Origin: Sphaerolaimus hirsutus
Taxonomy: Eukaryota; Nematoda; Chromadorea; Monhysterida; Sphaerolaimidae
Direction of reading: 5' to 3'
NCBI GenBank assembly: GCA_964036195.1
Contig: OZ038452.1
Location: 4,086,704-4,150,703 of the forward strand
Length of the DNA: 64,000 nt
The notes beneath the pieces are model-generated. The model was not told the origin of the DNA. It made no database searches and saw only the letters and a list, made by a program, of their open reading frames with translations. Shown piece by piece: positions 1-12,067 of the stretch (position 1 is its first letter; each line of letters opens with the position of its first letter). A program made the position numbers and the translations under genes.

Positions 1-110
1 GTAAATACCTTTTCTCAATTTTAAGTATTGATACTAAAAACGTAAAATACTTTGAAAGTACCCAGGTAAACGTAAAAAAAAACGTAAACGTAAAAGTATT
101 TTGAAGCACT
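1..110. mobile_element. hAT-type short element, terminal fragment
   Basis: The first ~110 bases are rich in GTAAACGTAAA units and resemble the terminal parts of the complete hAT-like element at 48678-49636 and the copy at 56931-57543. Only an end is inside the window, so no TSD can be checked. Confidence 0.45.
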
Positions 111-183
111 CCCATCATCAGAGCATGTGATAAAACCTCACCTATTTTTACAGTTTTATGAACATGAATAATGTGAAGTATTT

Positions 184-230
184 ACCGTATTTCCTCGAAA
201 TACCCCCAGGGGATGTGGGTTGCCATTAGC
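184..230. repeat. Family A terminal repeat fragment
   Basis: A TA-preceded CCGTATTTCCTCGAAATACC end followed by CCCAGGGG matches the ends of the complete family A elements (for example 608-1065). No partner end was found nearby, so this is a solitary end. I see no gene or named repeat from 231 to 514. Confidence 0.5.
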
Positions 231-514
231 GACCATTTGCAGTTGCTTAATTCGATTCCGCAGACATTATCGGTGATGCAAACAGAAATTTTGCAGCTTT
301 AAACTTGTTAGTATGAAACACAAGGAATTTGGATGTGTGCCAAGTTTATTTATTCACACTCATATGAAAATCCCGTAGAACAATGACTTCCTAAAAGTCC
401 GATCAGTTTAATAAACTTACCATGCTGTATGAGGACTTGTCAGCTGTGCCAAAATTTCGAAATCCAAAATAAATATGAATAAAATAGGTGAACACTAGCT
501 ATAACACCATGTAT

Positions 515-1481
515 ACGTATCTGATAAAAAATGGCTAAAGCCAACAAAAAGTGGACGCTGTACCTAAACATGTGTATGCTTCTGAATGCACAAAAGTACA
601 AAATATACCGTATTTCCTCGAAATACCCCCCCCCCTCGAAATACCCCCCCCCTCGTTTGACCCCCCCCCCCTCTGGAGACTACTATGAAACAATCACCCC
701 CCCCCCCTCGAAATACCCCCCCCAGATTGAGTGTAAAGAGAACGTACATGCCAAATACTGCAGTTTGTGTTCTGCGTAGTGCAGAACACACGTTTGACAA
801 TATCGGAATCACGTTAGAACAGTGTTTATACCATCTACGTACCAATATTAGTCTACATAACTTTATAAATGGCGGTTTTTGTTGTATTTTTTGACGTCTG
901 CGTACGTTTCAGACAACAATTTCGTACTGGGATTGAAAAAATTTTCTTGTGAAATAATAACCCCCCCCCCTCGAAATACCCCCCCCCCCCCCTCGTTTGA
1001 CCCCCCACCCTCTCGAGACCACTATGAAACAATCACCCCCCGGGGGGTATTTCGAGGAAATACAGTATCATATACAATGCCATTTTCTGATTGAGCTATC
1101 AAAAGATGTATATCAAGGGAAATGTACACAAATGCTAATAATATAGGCTATCAACACAGCAAACTGCATCACAAGAAACAATTTCATCAAACTTTTGCAT
1201 GGCAGCGTGAGCTGTGTCAAAGTGCTGCAAACGTTAAAGATACAAAAAGCTCACGCTGCCATGCAAAGTTTGGTGAAATTGTTTCTTGTGATGCAGTTTG
1301 CTGTGTTGATAGCCTATATTATTAGCATTTGTGTACATTTCCCTTGATATACATCTTTTGATAGCTCAATCAGAAAATGGTATATGTATATGATATATTA
1401 CTTTTGTGCATTCAAAAGCATACACATGTTTAGGTACAGCGTCCACTTTTTGTTGGCTTTAGCCATTTTTTATCAGATATA
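515..1481. mobile_element. Palindromic (fold-back) element P1, interrupted
   Basis: The left arm (about 519-607 plus 1068-1215) is the near-perfect reverse complement of the right arm (about 1245-1481). The arms include AGCTATCAAAAGATG/CATCTTTTGATAGCT and CACAAGAAACAATTTC/GAAATTGTTTCTTGTG. The loop is only ~30 bases. The left arm is interrupted by the TA-flanked element at 608-1065 and the right arm is not. The long-arm structure suggests a foldback or MITE-like transposon. No coding capacity is supported, because reading frames here are by-products of the palindrome. Confidence 0.75.
608..1065. mobile_element. Family A TA-inserting MITE (A1)
   Basis: The 458-bp unit begins CCGTATTTCCTCG and ends CGAGGAAATACAG, with TA directly on both sides (606-607 and 1066-1067). 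It carries the family core: a TGTGTTCTGC/GCAGAACACA hairpin, a TTATAAATGGCGGTTTTTG segment and long C-runs. Comparing the two arms of palindrome P1 gives the pre-insertion sequence and shows one TA was duplicated. This behaviour is typical of Tc1/mariner-type non-autonomous elements; assignment to that superfamily is inferred. Confidence 0.75.
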
Positions 1482-1629
1482 CTTCTTTTTTAGGGCCACA
1501 GGCACAAAAGTTTATAAGTTATTGCAAATCAGGCAAATGCCAAATGTGGCACTGAGCAATACAATCTATAGTCAAGAAGAAGCCAAATACTTAGATTCAA
1601 AATATTTTCAACTTGACATTGAGAACCTG

Positions 1630-1930
1630 AAAGTTATCAGCTGACATTTATGACTTGAAATAACCCACTTGACAATGACTTGACATAAACCACTTGACAT
1701 TTATGACTGAATGGCATCACTTGACATTTATGGCTGAATGGCATCACTTGACATTTATGACTTGACATGAACCACTTGCCATTTTCTCACGTGATAGTTT
1801 TCACTTGACATTTATGACTTGACATAAACAACTTGACAATTATCACATGAACATCATCACTTGACATACAACTTGACATTTGACTTGATATTTCACTTGA
1901 CATTTGACTTGACATTTACCACTAAAGCTT
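1630..1930. repeat. Irregular tandem repeat of CACTTGACATTTATGACTTGACAT-type units
   Basis: About 300 bases consist of degenerate repeats built on ACTTGACATTTATGACTTG and ACTTGACATAAACC. Unit length varies and there are no unique spacers, so this is a minisatellite-like array and not a CRISPR. From 1930 to 2880 I see no gene, only a short (AAC)n run near 2325-2352. Confidence 0.7.
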
Positions 1931-2887
1931 TATGACCTGAAAGTAATCAATGACTCCAAGGTCACATGCTGAGTATCACATCAAGCAGTACTTTAGGCAT
2001 ATGTGTGCATTTTACACAAAACAAGCAAACTTGAATAACTTTTGTAAATCTCAACCAAAATCGCCAAAAATTGGCTCATTTGAAAGCTCTAGTCATGGCG
2101 CACATCAACAAATTTTTTTTATTGCCGCATTTGTATTCAAATTTCAAATTTATTGAGGTTTGAAAATTTCAAACAGATACCGTCCCAAAGTGGGCGGAGC
2201 CCGTGAAAAAAATTCCCGAAAATAAGAAATGGCATCATATGCTCTTTCATATGAGCCATCAACCATGAAAATCGGTCGTGTTTCAAGGAAGTTATTGCAG
2301 TTTGAAGATTGTCGGGAGAACAAGAACAAGAACAACAACAACAACAACAACACTACTTGAAAAAGAAAATCCGTATTAACTTCCTGCGAACTCAACCGTT
2401 GGATCTGAAAATTTGCATTGGGTGACTTTTCGACACAGGCTTTTTAATGGTGCAGTCGGTTCTGCACTAGCGCATTTCGTTCCGGAGTTATTGCGATTTT
2501 AAGTTTGCGATTTCCGCATTTTGGTGTGTCTGACCATGTTATGGGTGGGTCGCTTGCGCCCTCCCTCGGCAGCGAAGGATGGCGCTGGCGCGCCCACCCG
2601 ATAAATGGAAATAACAATTATGAAGTTGGGAATTGGCAAAGTCGAGCACATTTTAGCGATTTTGAGCTACTTTGAGCTTTTACGCACATTCATATAATAC
2701 GCAAGTGGTAACTTGGGATCATGTCATGGCCAAGTCCTCATACGTGGTGCGATTTAACTTACCTCCTTCAGTTGAATACTCAATGTTGCAGTATTCACTG
2801 CCAGAGCTTGGAATATAGCGACATACAGGAGTACCATGAACACTATTTGCGGCCAAGTGTCAAACTTGATTAGGTCTATGTAAAATA

Positions 2888-3100
2888 TTTACCATATTTC
2901 CTTGAATAACACCCCGTTGGGTTTGTTTTTCAGAGTGGAAAGCTTGAGGGAGGTTAAATTAGGGGGGTATTTCGAGGGGGGGGGGGGTTCTCATTTCGCC
3001 AGAAATTTTTTGAAATCTCAGTACTAAATTGTTGTTTGTAACATATACATATTGTCAAAAATGCAACAACAACCCCCATGTATATGACAAAATGAAAAGG
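2888..3100. repeat. Diverged family A-like fragment
   Basis: It has an ACCATATTTCCTTGAATAACACC end, a GGGGGGTATTTCGAGGG block and a GCAACAACAACCCCCATG segment reminiscent of the family A core. The right end is missing or too diverged to place. From 3100 to 3417 nothing is recognisable. Confidence 0.45.
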
Positions 3101-3417
3101 GATGTTTGCAAATAATCACATCAATTCTGGGGTTTTTAATGATACATTACGGTAGCCAAGAGTTAGCATTCTACAGGTGCGAGCACTTATCAATTTCGCC
3201 ACTGGCCACTGTTTTGACTGCGCTAAGACAGGCTAAATGCGTGGGAAAGGTTCCATTTTGTTTTGCATTGCACTGGCGGGAATTACAAGGGCTGGCTTGT
3301 CACTAGGGAACATTAGAAGCATGAATAATAATGACTCGCTACTACAAATTCTGCATTTGAATTTCTGGTAGTCTATATTGTTCTTTATAAGTCCCCTCAG
3401 GAACTTTTCACTAATTA

Positions 3418-3961
3418 GATATGCATGTTCCATGTCCCATTTTGATGTTCAGCCATATACCCCTCCGCCAAAGAGATTGTTTAAATTGTTCGGGGGCATT
3501 TTTGCCAATCAGCGCGACATGTTGACAGTGGTCGGCGACTTAACAACATGTGCTCGCATACCTGTTCTTTTGATAATAAAAATAAATGATAGCCATTTCC
3601 CACAGAAATGCCCAAATTCCAACAGAATGAAATAGTTAGGCAGCCACGGAACCTTTTACATAAAATTTAATGGTGTGGGGGAAATTTATGATATGCATGT
3701 TCCATGTCCCATTTTGATGTTCAGCCGTATACCCCTCTGCCAAAGAGATTGTTTAAATTGTCCGGGGGCGTTTTCGCCAATCAGCGCGACATGTTGACAG
3801 TGGTCGGTGACTACACAACTTGTGCTTGCATACCTGTTCTTTTGATAATAAAAATAAATGATAGCCATTTGCTACAGAAATGCCCAAATTCCAACAGAAT
3901 GAAATAGTTAGGCAGCCATGGGGCCCTTTACATAAAATTTAATGGCATGGGGGAAATTTAT
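3418..3961. repeat. Two-copy 272-bp tandem duplication
   Basis: Two head-to-tail units start with GATATGCATGTTCCATG at 3418 and 3690. They are nearly identical over 272 bases, sharing for example TGTTTAAATTG, GACATGTTGACAGTGGTCGG and CCCAAATTCCAACAGAATG, and differ by scattered substitutions. Apparent reading frames in both units are parallel artefacts of the duplication. Confidence 0.85.
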
Positions 3962-4027
3962 GATATGAATGGAAAAGTGATTTCTCACACATGCAAGCCT
4001 AATAACCAATTTGCAAGGATCACTTAC

Positions 4028-4165
4028 ATAGAACTGGTCGTTATGATGTTCTGTCCGGCTGCCATTTCTTTTGTTGACGCCACCCACGACACAGCCAGAT
4101 CCATGAGACCGGCCATGATCACCATCGTGCCGCGGATGTATTTCATGCCATGGCTCGTTACATGT
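4028..4165 (-). CDS. Possible downstream exon of the MFS transporter gene
   Basis: On the minus strand a CAACTCAG acceptor precedes 4165 and a perfect TAT|GTAAGTG donor follows 4028. The enclosed frame is open for 45 codons and encodes a basic start (SHGMKYIRG) followed by a hydrophobic stretch (MVIMAGLMDLAVSWVA). That pattern fits the loop and next transmembrane helix expected after the interrupted sixth exon of the MFS gene. The exon could instead belong to another gene or be a chance frame. Sequence between this exon and exon 6 appears lost or displaced by TEs. From 4166 to 4488 I see nothing else. Confidence 0.35.
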
Positions 4166-4488
4166 CTGAGTTGGCAAGGGGCATCATAGAGATGATAATT
4201 ACAGCTACATTATGTTTTTCTTTAGAGGGTAAACATTCATGTTACATGAATGTGTCTTTTTCCATTTGTATACAAACAATGACAAGATATGCAATTTTCT
4301 CTTGACAACTCTAGTCCTACAATCCACCAGCCATAATTTTTGCTTCCAGGCTAAAGCGCTGAAATAATTAGGTATCAAATTGTTTTTTGATAATTTGTCC
4401 CTTGTCGTCACGGATTTTGCTCAGCTAGTATGATAGAAATTTGGAATAAATCATTCAAGATTACTGGGATACTGTTTTACCTATTTCT

Positions 4489-6178
4489 CGGGGGCTGGGT
4501 TTTGTTCGACCGGCTGCACTTGTTGTGCATCCGGCTGCAGTTCCATCTCCTCGGTGTCCTCTATCGTGGACATCTTGGGTGGGGGTGTGCTGGCTTCGAC
4601 CATTGGCTCGTCGACCGCTGCAAGTCACATTCCCGCAAAATCATCAGAGATCGGTGAGAAACAACCCTCGGCATCCTCTGGGGGTTCTCTGTCAGCCATG
4701 AGGTTGATGGGTGACTCGTTGAGCGTGTGGCCATCTTCGAGGTGCCAGTGGTCCGGCCACTGTGCAATTGTGGTACCCCACAAACAATTAGGGTTATACT
4801 GGTAAATACTGCCCAATTTTAACTCTTCTACAAAAAACTTCTGAAAAAAGGGTGAACACAGCAAGGTTTCCACATTTCCCAAAATCACCCTGGTGCACCT
4901 GGCCCTGGAGGTGGCCACATTACCTCTTTCGATTGGGGCTAAGAATCCAATCCTTTGTGAAGCCTGCTCGTAAGCTGAATAGCCTTGATAATCCTCTGGG
5001 TCGCTGCTGCGCTTGCAGGATGCAATGACCACTTCCACCTCGCATGCCTGCGCCTTGTCCGCTGTTACCACTCGGGCTGCTCAGTATGCGTGATCGTATG
5101 TCTGCAACACTGGGTTGTGACCCAATTTGTCAATTAGCATGCGTGCTTGTGCCATGTAAAAACACAACAATGGCTTCTGGGTTTGCTGTGTCAGCCCATG
5201 GTAATGTGGGGCATCGCCGGCCTACAGCCATGAACCACTTGACTAATCTCACAGCCATTTGCAACTCGGACTCGTTAATTAGTGACACGCCTTTGTGTGT
5301 CTCCAAACTGTCATGAGCAATTGTGGATGACAAACGCACCAATTGCGCACATCCGGTGATTGGAGGCAACACATCTCCCGGTATTTTTGAGTGTGCATAA
5401 TAAGCTCACAAATTACCATTGTATGCGGCCACTGAATTAGCATGCACAAGCTGCGCATGTCCTCTGAATACTGTTTCCAAATGCACGACAGGACATAATT
5501 CATGTGTGTCAGGCGGTCAATCATGGATGGTTTTGCTTTCAGCAGGGGCTCCACCCACGGCCTGGTTTGCACCAGTCGTGTGAGTTGCTTACTGTCACCA
5601 AACATGAGCAACACTCCATTATACGGTAGCTGTGCTGCATGCACAACTGACACCAAAGCCACATCCGTATCTAAAGATGCCTTGTCTATAATTAGAGTGC
5701 AAAATTGCATGCGCTTTAGTCGAGTGTCTTGGGCAGAGTCAGTAGTCACATCGATTTGTCCGGGTTGCACTATATCTAGAAAATACTTGTGCAGTTTTAC
5801 TGTAGCTTTCACATGACTACGCAAAGCCCTGCCCATGGCCCTGCCCCAGTCACTGTCTGGTGGCAGGGAGTGCTGCTCCACTGGTAGTGTATGCTTCAGC
5901 AATCCATTGTTCTTTGGCGTCGAAGTCAGGTGCCACGTCGTCATCAGCATCGGCGAGTGTAGGTACCTCCAGTAGCAGCTGTTTCAGTACCTCTTCATTG
6001 TCGCCAGCCCGCTGGATTGTGGCGTTCGCACATTTGTACCTGTCGCGGTATTTCTCGAACTTCTCCAGCATGTCTGACCAGGCTTGGTTCAGGTGCACCA
6101 GTTCATGGGAGGCTTCCTGCACTAATTTTTGCAGTGCCGGCAACTGCGTGACAGGTTCAGTGACATATTGTCTCTCAG
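4489..6178 (-). pseudogene. Superfamily 1 helicase (Upf1/DNA2-like) C-terminal region, degenerate
   Basis: Minus-strand frames encode ordered SF1 helicase motifs: a coiled-coil-like N-terminal part (about 6143-5850), a motif II variant LIIDKAS (~5690), motif III GDSKQLTRL (~5600), motif V TADKAQACEVEVV (~5045) and motif VI GNVATSRARC (~4905). These motifs unwind nucleic acid with ATP in the Upf1/DNA2/NAM7 family. Breaks: motif II carries K where the family has E; the frame shifts near 5440 and again in a T-run near 5160; in-frame stops lie at about 5086 and at 4625-4627, after which the frame continues to a stop near 4489. No Walker A motif was found, and the upstream part is cut off by the solo LTR at 6179. 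Whether this was a host gene or transposon cargo is unclear. Confidence 0.65.
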
Positions 6179-7476
6179 TGTGATGAAGCCACCGAAGTCA
6201 GCGTCTTCTACCACCGAATCCGGCAACTCCAAGACCGTAGTGAGAAACGGCCTTTAGAGTGGTTGATTTCCCGTTGTAGCCGAACGTCCACTTGTCGACA
6301 GCCAGGTTGAGTTTATTTCGTAGTTGTGTGTTGAGAAAGGGGGTTCGAATTGTTTCAGGTACTTTATTTGATCAGATACAGCCAAATATAAAAGCGCAAA
6401 GCCTAGCGAGCTTCCTAGTCGAAGTTTCTATCGCTAGCTTATTTTCGTTCAGAAGCTTGGGGTCCGCAGACTGAAGTAAAAACTCTCAAAGTAGCTAAGA
6501 CACGGAAATCACGTATAGAAAAACAGCTACAGTAATTTCCTAATACAAATGCACAAATAAGACATAAATGCAACAAATAAACACATCTAGCCGAAACAGT
6601 TGCCTTATACTGCGCGTGCATACATTCAAATAATTATGGTAAAGAAATACCAGGTACAAATTGGGCTAATGGAAAAACTATTAATCTTGAGGCGCGAAGT
6701 CGGCAAACTCGGCCGATTTACTAATTTGCTTCCATTTGTCAGAAAACATTGACGCACATTGGAACTAATAAATTAGGGTTTGAAACTGTAAATAGTAGTG
6801 CAAATGTTCCTAATGACGTAAATAGAATAAGGTATATTCAACATGATAATAATAATCACTTCCTGGAAACGTATGTTGAATAGTCTAGCAAATTGGGACT
6901 TATTTGAGGTAAATGGGTATTGTAATTGAGCAGAGTTTATAATATATTCAATTGAGCAAGGTATTATAATTATTAAGTAAATATAAATAGTTGTGAACAG
7001 GGTTATGACAATTATACCTATGCGAAGGGCTTTGTAAAGTAAATGCTAGTTGCACGCAGGGCACCATGCCTCTATTAGGACACTGGCCTAGATAATTACG
7101 CAGCACGTAAATATTTACAAGATTTGACTTTTGTAAATTGCAAGTAAACTATGCAAATGTATGTATAATCATGATCAGAAAATTACGGCGAGTTGAATGA
7201 GCCTAATTTTATATTAATACACCTAATAATAACATATTTGACCTTTTAACCTAAACATTCCACATAAACCTATCAATAACTTATAGAGCACTTTCCTAAT
7301 CGAATATTCTCCATGGGTAAATAATATAGTGCAGGAAATACAATTTGATATTTTGCGTGGTAAATAAATATAGTGCATGAAAAGTAAAATAGTGCAAATA
7401 AGTAAATGTGCGAATATGAGCCTAATTATCAATTCTCTGTATTTCTTTATCCATCCATTTTGCCACGGTCAGCACA
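6179..7476 (-). mobile_element. BEL/Pao-type solo LTR with 5-bp TSD CTCAG
   Basis: This 1298-bp sequence is homologous along its length to the 5' LTR of the BEL element at 15245-16531. On the minus strand it starts TGTGCTGACCGTGG and ends TTCATCACA. It is flanked by CTCAG on both sides (6174-6178 and 7477-7481), the 5-bp duplication usual for BEL/Pao. The private TSD shows that it is an independent insertion reduced to a solo LTR and not the 3' LTR of the neighbouring element. It interrupts the degenerate helicase gene. Confidence 0.85.
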
Positions 7477-7481
7477 CTCAG

Positions 7482-8540
7482 TCTCCAGGAGAGAACTGAG
7501 CACTCACATGGGGAAGGCGGCTTTATGGCACAAATAATTCAAAAACCCTTCTTCTGCCTTTGTTTGTTTCTTTGTTTTCAGTTTTTTCATACCCAGCCCA
7601 CCTGATGTGGTTGCACAGAAACTTGCCGAGTGCGTCAAACACATCGGTGCAGCCCAGCTTGTGTAGGTTCTGCAGCACGTAGCGCGCATTCTCGTCTGCT
7701 GCCGAATTGACTGTGTTTGGCCACATTGATTATGGTAGCCACTGGTCCAGCAGCCACTTCCAGGATTTGCACATGTAATTTTGGCGCCTGTGCATCTGGC
7801 CGCTTGGAGTCGCTGGCCAGTGATAACGTCATCATTGATAATGGCGTTGCATGCAACAGCAGTTGCACGCAGCAGTTGTCCATTGTTTGGCAGTAGCGTG
7901 CTTCGGCTTCCAGATTGTTCTCGTCTGCTGCGGCCAGCGCTTCCTCCAAGCTGGGCCTTGCGGCCATAACCATGCAGCGGGTGTCTTGATCTGTGACTTC
8001 CCAATTTACCCTTGCTATTACGGCCAAAACACTTGAACGAGGTACCTCTGATAAGATCCGTGATAAACCGTCGCTGCAGTTAAAGCACCAACTTGTTTCT
8101 CAACCATAATTCCAGCTCTGGATTCCAAGGTTCATAACTCAATTTGGCTACTGCCGTGTGTGGTAAACACGGTCAGGCCGTACACATGGTCATGGTATTA
8201 TGTGTCATCAAACACATTGAGGTTCAGGTCATGGTATTCAATGTGTGCTATGCCTAATTGACAGCACTAATACACTGTGCATCCTCACTGGTATACTCAC
8301 GATGCAACAATACTAGCCGCTCCGGGCCACTATCATTGCATTCACTATCATTCAGTACTGGCCCGGTTTTGTATTTTGACGGTGTAAATGCGGGGCGCAC
8401 GCGTGCTGCGTTCCAATTAGGCATATGCTGTTGATAACCTCCCCCATCAAGCGTGGAGCATGTGCCTGGCCGCTGTGCACACAGGGCTGCACTTTGCCCT
8501 TGCATACTAATTACCACCGGGACCACCAATCCGAGCGGGC
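7482..8540 (-). pseudogene. Degenerate coding-like segments, possibly upstream helicase-gene sequence
   Basis: Minus-strand frames at 8027-7635 (with SLEEALAAADENNLEAEA) and 7726-7523 (with ARYVLQNLHKLGC) have protein-like composition but sit in different frames and are broken by stops. They lie directly upstream of the solo-LTR insertion in the helicase pseudogene, so they may be its 5' part. A GTGAGT donor-like site occurs near 7505. No Walker A motif or named domain is visible. I cannot assign a function. Confidence 0.3.
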
Positions 8541-8703
8541 ACTTTTTCGCTACAATATTTTATTTAATGCCGGATTCTGCCATGGCACTTCAGGATTCCA
8601 TCCTGATGCATCTGCACGTTGAGCCATTTGATCAACTGCTGATCTGCAGCTGCCTTCTTTCCATTCTGGCTGCCCTTGCTGTGGCCTGTTGCCAGAATGT
8701 CTA

Positions 8704-11700
8704 TCACACTTTTGTAATGACTCTTCTGTGTATTTTGATCCAATATTTCAGTGCCATTTCTCTTTCCTCAATACTAATAATTCCCCATGGTTTTATTATA
8801 CCACAGATATCTTTCATTGTTTTGGACAGGTCATTCTGACTGTCATTTTTGTTGCGCTTGGTGTGCATTTGCCGCACATATCTCATCACATATACTGTTG
8901 CATTCAGTAACTTTGTCAGTGATGCGAATCTCTGAACCTCAATTCCCAACAGATTGCTCTGTTTGCTTTCATCAGCTTGCACATTGCTGGCATCTGGGTC
9001 ACTGGCCACTTGCTGCGTGGTGCCCAGGTAAATTGGACTGGCTTTTGGGAACTTGAGCTCTTCTTTTTTGATTGCTGCCATCACTTCTGGCGTGACCGGC
9101 TCCACCTTTGGCTCTGGCCACTCTCCAGTCATTAGCCATTCTGGCCCCTACCACCACAGGTTACTGCCCTCCAACTCTGACATACTCATGCCTCTCGTGG
9201 CCATGTCTGCTGGGTTCTCTAGTCCTGTGATGTGTCTGATGTGCATGTTTTCTGTCTCATTTTGAATTTTCCTGATTTTGTCCAATCTGTTCTTGACAAA
9301 ACATGCTAGTGGCTTCACAGTTGTCAGCCACTTCAGACAACAGGTTGAATCTGACCATACAACTGTCTGACTGAATTTGACGTCCTTGAGCTCTTTGTGA
9401 AATTTTTTTTGACATTCTGCTGCCGATCAACATTTCCAACAATTCCAGCTGTGGAATTGTGATTTCTGGCTTCTTTGGAGCCAGCCTCAATCTGGAATAC
9501 AGCAGGTTTGACGTGCTGCTGCTATTTCCTGTTTTCTGGCATATGTATGCCGCTGCGCTGTATGCCATCACAGAGGCATCAACGAAAATGTGCAGTTGTG
9601 CATCTGCACCACTCTGATACTTCAAATTTCTGTTGAACTTGATCCATCCAACTTTGATCAATTCTGTCTCTAATTGCTGCCAAATTGCCATCTGTTTACT
9701 CAGACAGGGGAGTGTCCCACTCTTTGGCACTTGGTCCTGAATGCCATAACATCTGCAAAAATATCTTTGCTGGCAGTAGGACAGGACTAACAAGTCCCAT
9801 TGGGTCAAAACATCCCGCAGTTACCTTTGCAACTGTCCTTTTTGTGGGAAGTTTGATTTTCTGGTCAGTTTCTGATAATTGTGATTGCTGAGCTGATTTT
9901 GGTGTTTTCAGCCAAATTTGGTCGCTCTCTGTGTCCCATTTCATTCCTAGGACTGTTGTGACAATTTCCTTAGCTACATCTGGTTCTGCCAATTGCCAAG
10001 TGAAATTCTTGCTGTTGCTGTTCCATTCTCTCAGGTTCATCTGGGCTTGGGTGAACAGCACTTTGGATTCCTGGTACAATTTGATTGCCTTCTGCTCTGT
10101 GTCCACACTGAGGATCAAATTATCTACATACAGATTGTCATCGATCAATTTTGCATTCTCTGTGCCAGCTTGATTCAGATGGTATCTGACAGTCAGCGCT
10201 AGCAGCGCTGGGCTGCAGATTATGCCAAACAGCACTCTGGCAAATCTGTATATCTGAATATTGTCCTCCATGGATGGTTTCGTGGGATCCTTGTACCACA
10301 GGAACCTTGTCATGTCTCTGTCACTGTCCTGCAGGCTGATCTGCAGGAATGCCTTCTCTATGTCTGCGACCAGGGCGATTTCATGCAGTCTGAATCGCAT
10401 CAGCATCCCTACCAACTGTGGCAATATCACTGGTCTGCGGTACATGCATTCATTCAAACTCGGCATGCCCAGCGGTTTTGCTGAGGCATCATACACCTCT
10501 CTGACCTTTGTTGTAGTTTTCTCTGGCGTTATCACTGGCTGATGGGGCAGAATATGGAACTTTCTGCCATCCATAATGTCCTCTTGGACTTTCTCAATCA
10601 CACCCTGTTCCTCTTGAGCCTTCATAATTGCCTGAATTTTCTCCAGTAATTCTGGGTCCCTCTTGAGTCTGTTGGTGAGGTATCTGAACCTCTTGAATGC
10701 CATTGCTTTGTTGTCTGGTAAGTCATGTAAATTCAGAGTGTACATAAACTTTACAGAGTACCAGCCATCTGGGTACCTCTGTACACTTTCATTAAATTGC
10801 TTGATGGCTTCGTCATCTTCGACGAGGTCTGGCTGGTCCATTATGCCAATGGTGTCCAGTCTGTCCATGTCTTTAACATTTGGTACAGGAGCAATTGACA
10901 ACGGTGCCTCCTCATACCATTTTTCTCTTTGAATTTGATGCACAATTGTATTGACCACCACCAGATATGCACCATCAGTCCACCATCCACCGTCCATTGG
11001 TTTCTGTTACTTGTCAGCTGTCCACCACCCATCAGTAATCCCAACTCTGATGGAACTACATACAGTCCAGATGGGAGTCTGGTGGTGCTGGTATTCCTGG
11101 ACATTAAGTCCCAGAAATAATTCAAGCCCACTATAATATCTGGCTTGAATGTGCACTCTGTCCCTTTTTCCTTGGGAATTCTATCTGCAAAGTAACTCTC
11201 ATCTGGGAAGTACTTCTGCAGGTACTTTTTCTCCTGTTCTGACACAGGCACTTTGACTTGTTCTGTGGTCAGCGCTGGGACCACATCAGCCACCATATCA
11301 ATTTTCTGGCCATTTCTGAGTTGCATTCTGAATTCTACCTGCTGTACAACTTTGTAGTGTGGCTTTTCATTTCCGAAGGTGTACACCTGGATGTGGTGTT
11401 CACCTGTACTCTTTAAATTCAGCTTTCTGGCCACTTTTTCTGACATATATGTTCCCTGGGATCCTGTGTCCAGGAACACTTGAATCTGTAGTGGTGGCTG
11501 TTCAGGCTCCATTTCTGTGTCCATTTCTGGAGCCTCAATCACTGTTCTGGCTGTCATCAACATTGACATGTTCCTGTTAACTGACAGGTTCACTGCTGTC
11601 TTCTGTCGCTCTGCATTTTGCTCTGTAACCACTGTACTGGATATGGTCTCTGTCTCTACCATTTCTGGTCCAGCCTCTTCCACATTCACGCAATTCACTG

Positions 11701-12067
11701 TTGCTTTTCTCTGCTGATTCTGCGCTGGTCGACTGACCATCGGCACAGACTTTTTGCCATTGTTGGCTGGTTGCTGGCCACTCTGTTGGCCATTTGCCCT
11801 GAACGCTGGAACTTGCAGTCCAGCATATCCATTGCCATTTTCTCCAAATTTCTCTGGGCACATTGCGCTGTGGTGCCTATTGGACTTGCAATGGAAACAA
11901 TTTCTTGTAAATTGACACTGAGCCATGTAATGCCCTTTCTGCATGCATCTCAAGCATCGCTCTGCCTTTGACAACACTATTTTCCTTTCTCTGGCAGTTT
12001 TGAACTTTGGGCACTTATCATTGAATTGCATTGCAGTGCATTTGCTGTGTGTCATTGCAGAACACAC
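8704..12067 (-). pseudogene. BEL/Pao Pol region: zinc knuckles, aspartic protease, RT, RNase H, connector
   Basis: Zinc knuckles CLRCMQKGHYMAQC and CFHCKSNRHHSAMC lie at 11960-11860, followed by the protease motif FLDTGSQGTYM near 11470. A 433-codon RT frame (10997-9696) contains VREVYDASAK, VADIEKAFLQI and the catalytic-box variant YVDNL near 10130. RNase H (9808-9257) carries LHIFVDASVMAYSAA and PQLELLEML. The next piece (9132-8704) follows NPADMATRG and GPEWL. Lesions: frameshifts near 11000 (protease to RT), near 9705 (RT to RNase H) and near 9260, and an in-frame TAG just before GPEWL near 9147. BEL/Pao Pol is normally one polyprotein, so this copy is not coding-competent. Confidence 0.8.

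Noticed and set aside
531..1094. Proline-rich reading frames (PPPSKYPPP-type) here and in every family A/B copy
   Set aside because: They are translations of C-runs and of the CCTCGAAATACC ends, occur in both strands of every copy, and follow repeat boundaries. They are not proteins.
515..1481. Palindromes as assembly artefacts
   Set aside because: Arms are diverged by substitutions and small indels and carry different insertions, so they are not duplicated reads.
1630..1930. CRISPR-like array
   Set aside because: The repeats are degenerate, directly adjacent, without unique spacers, in a eukaryotic context.
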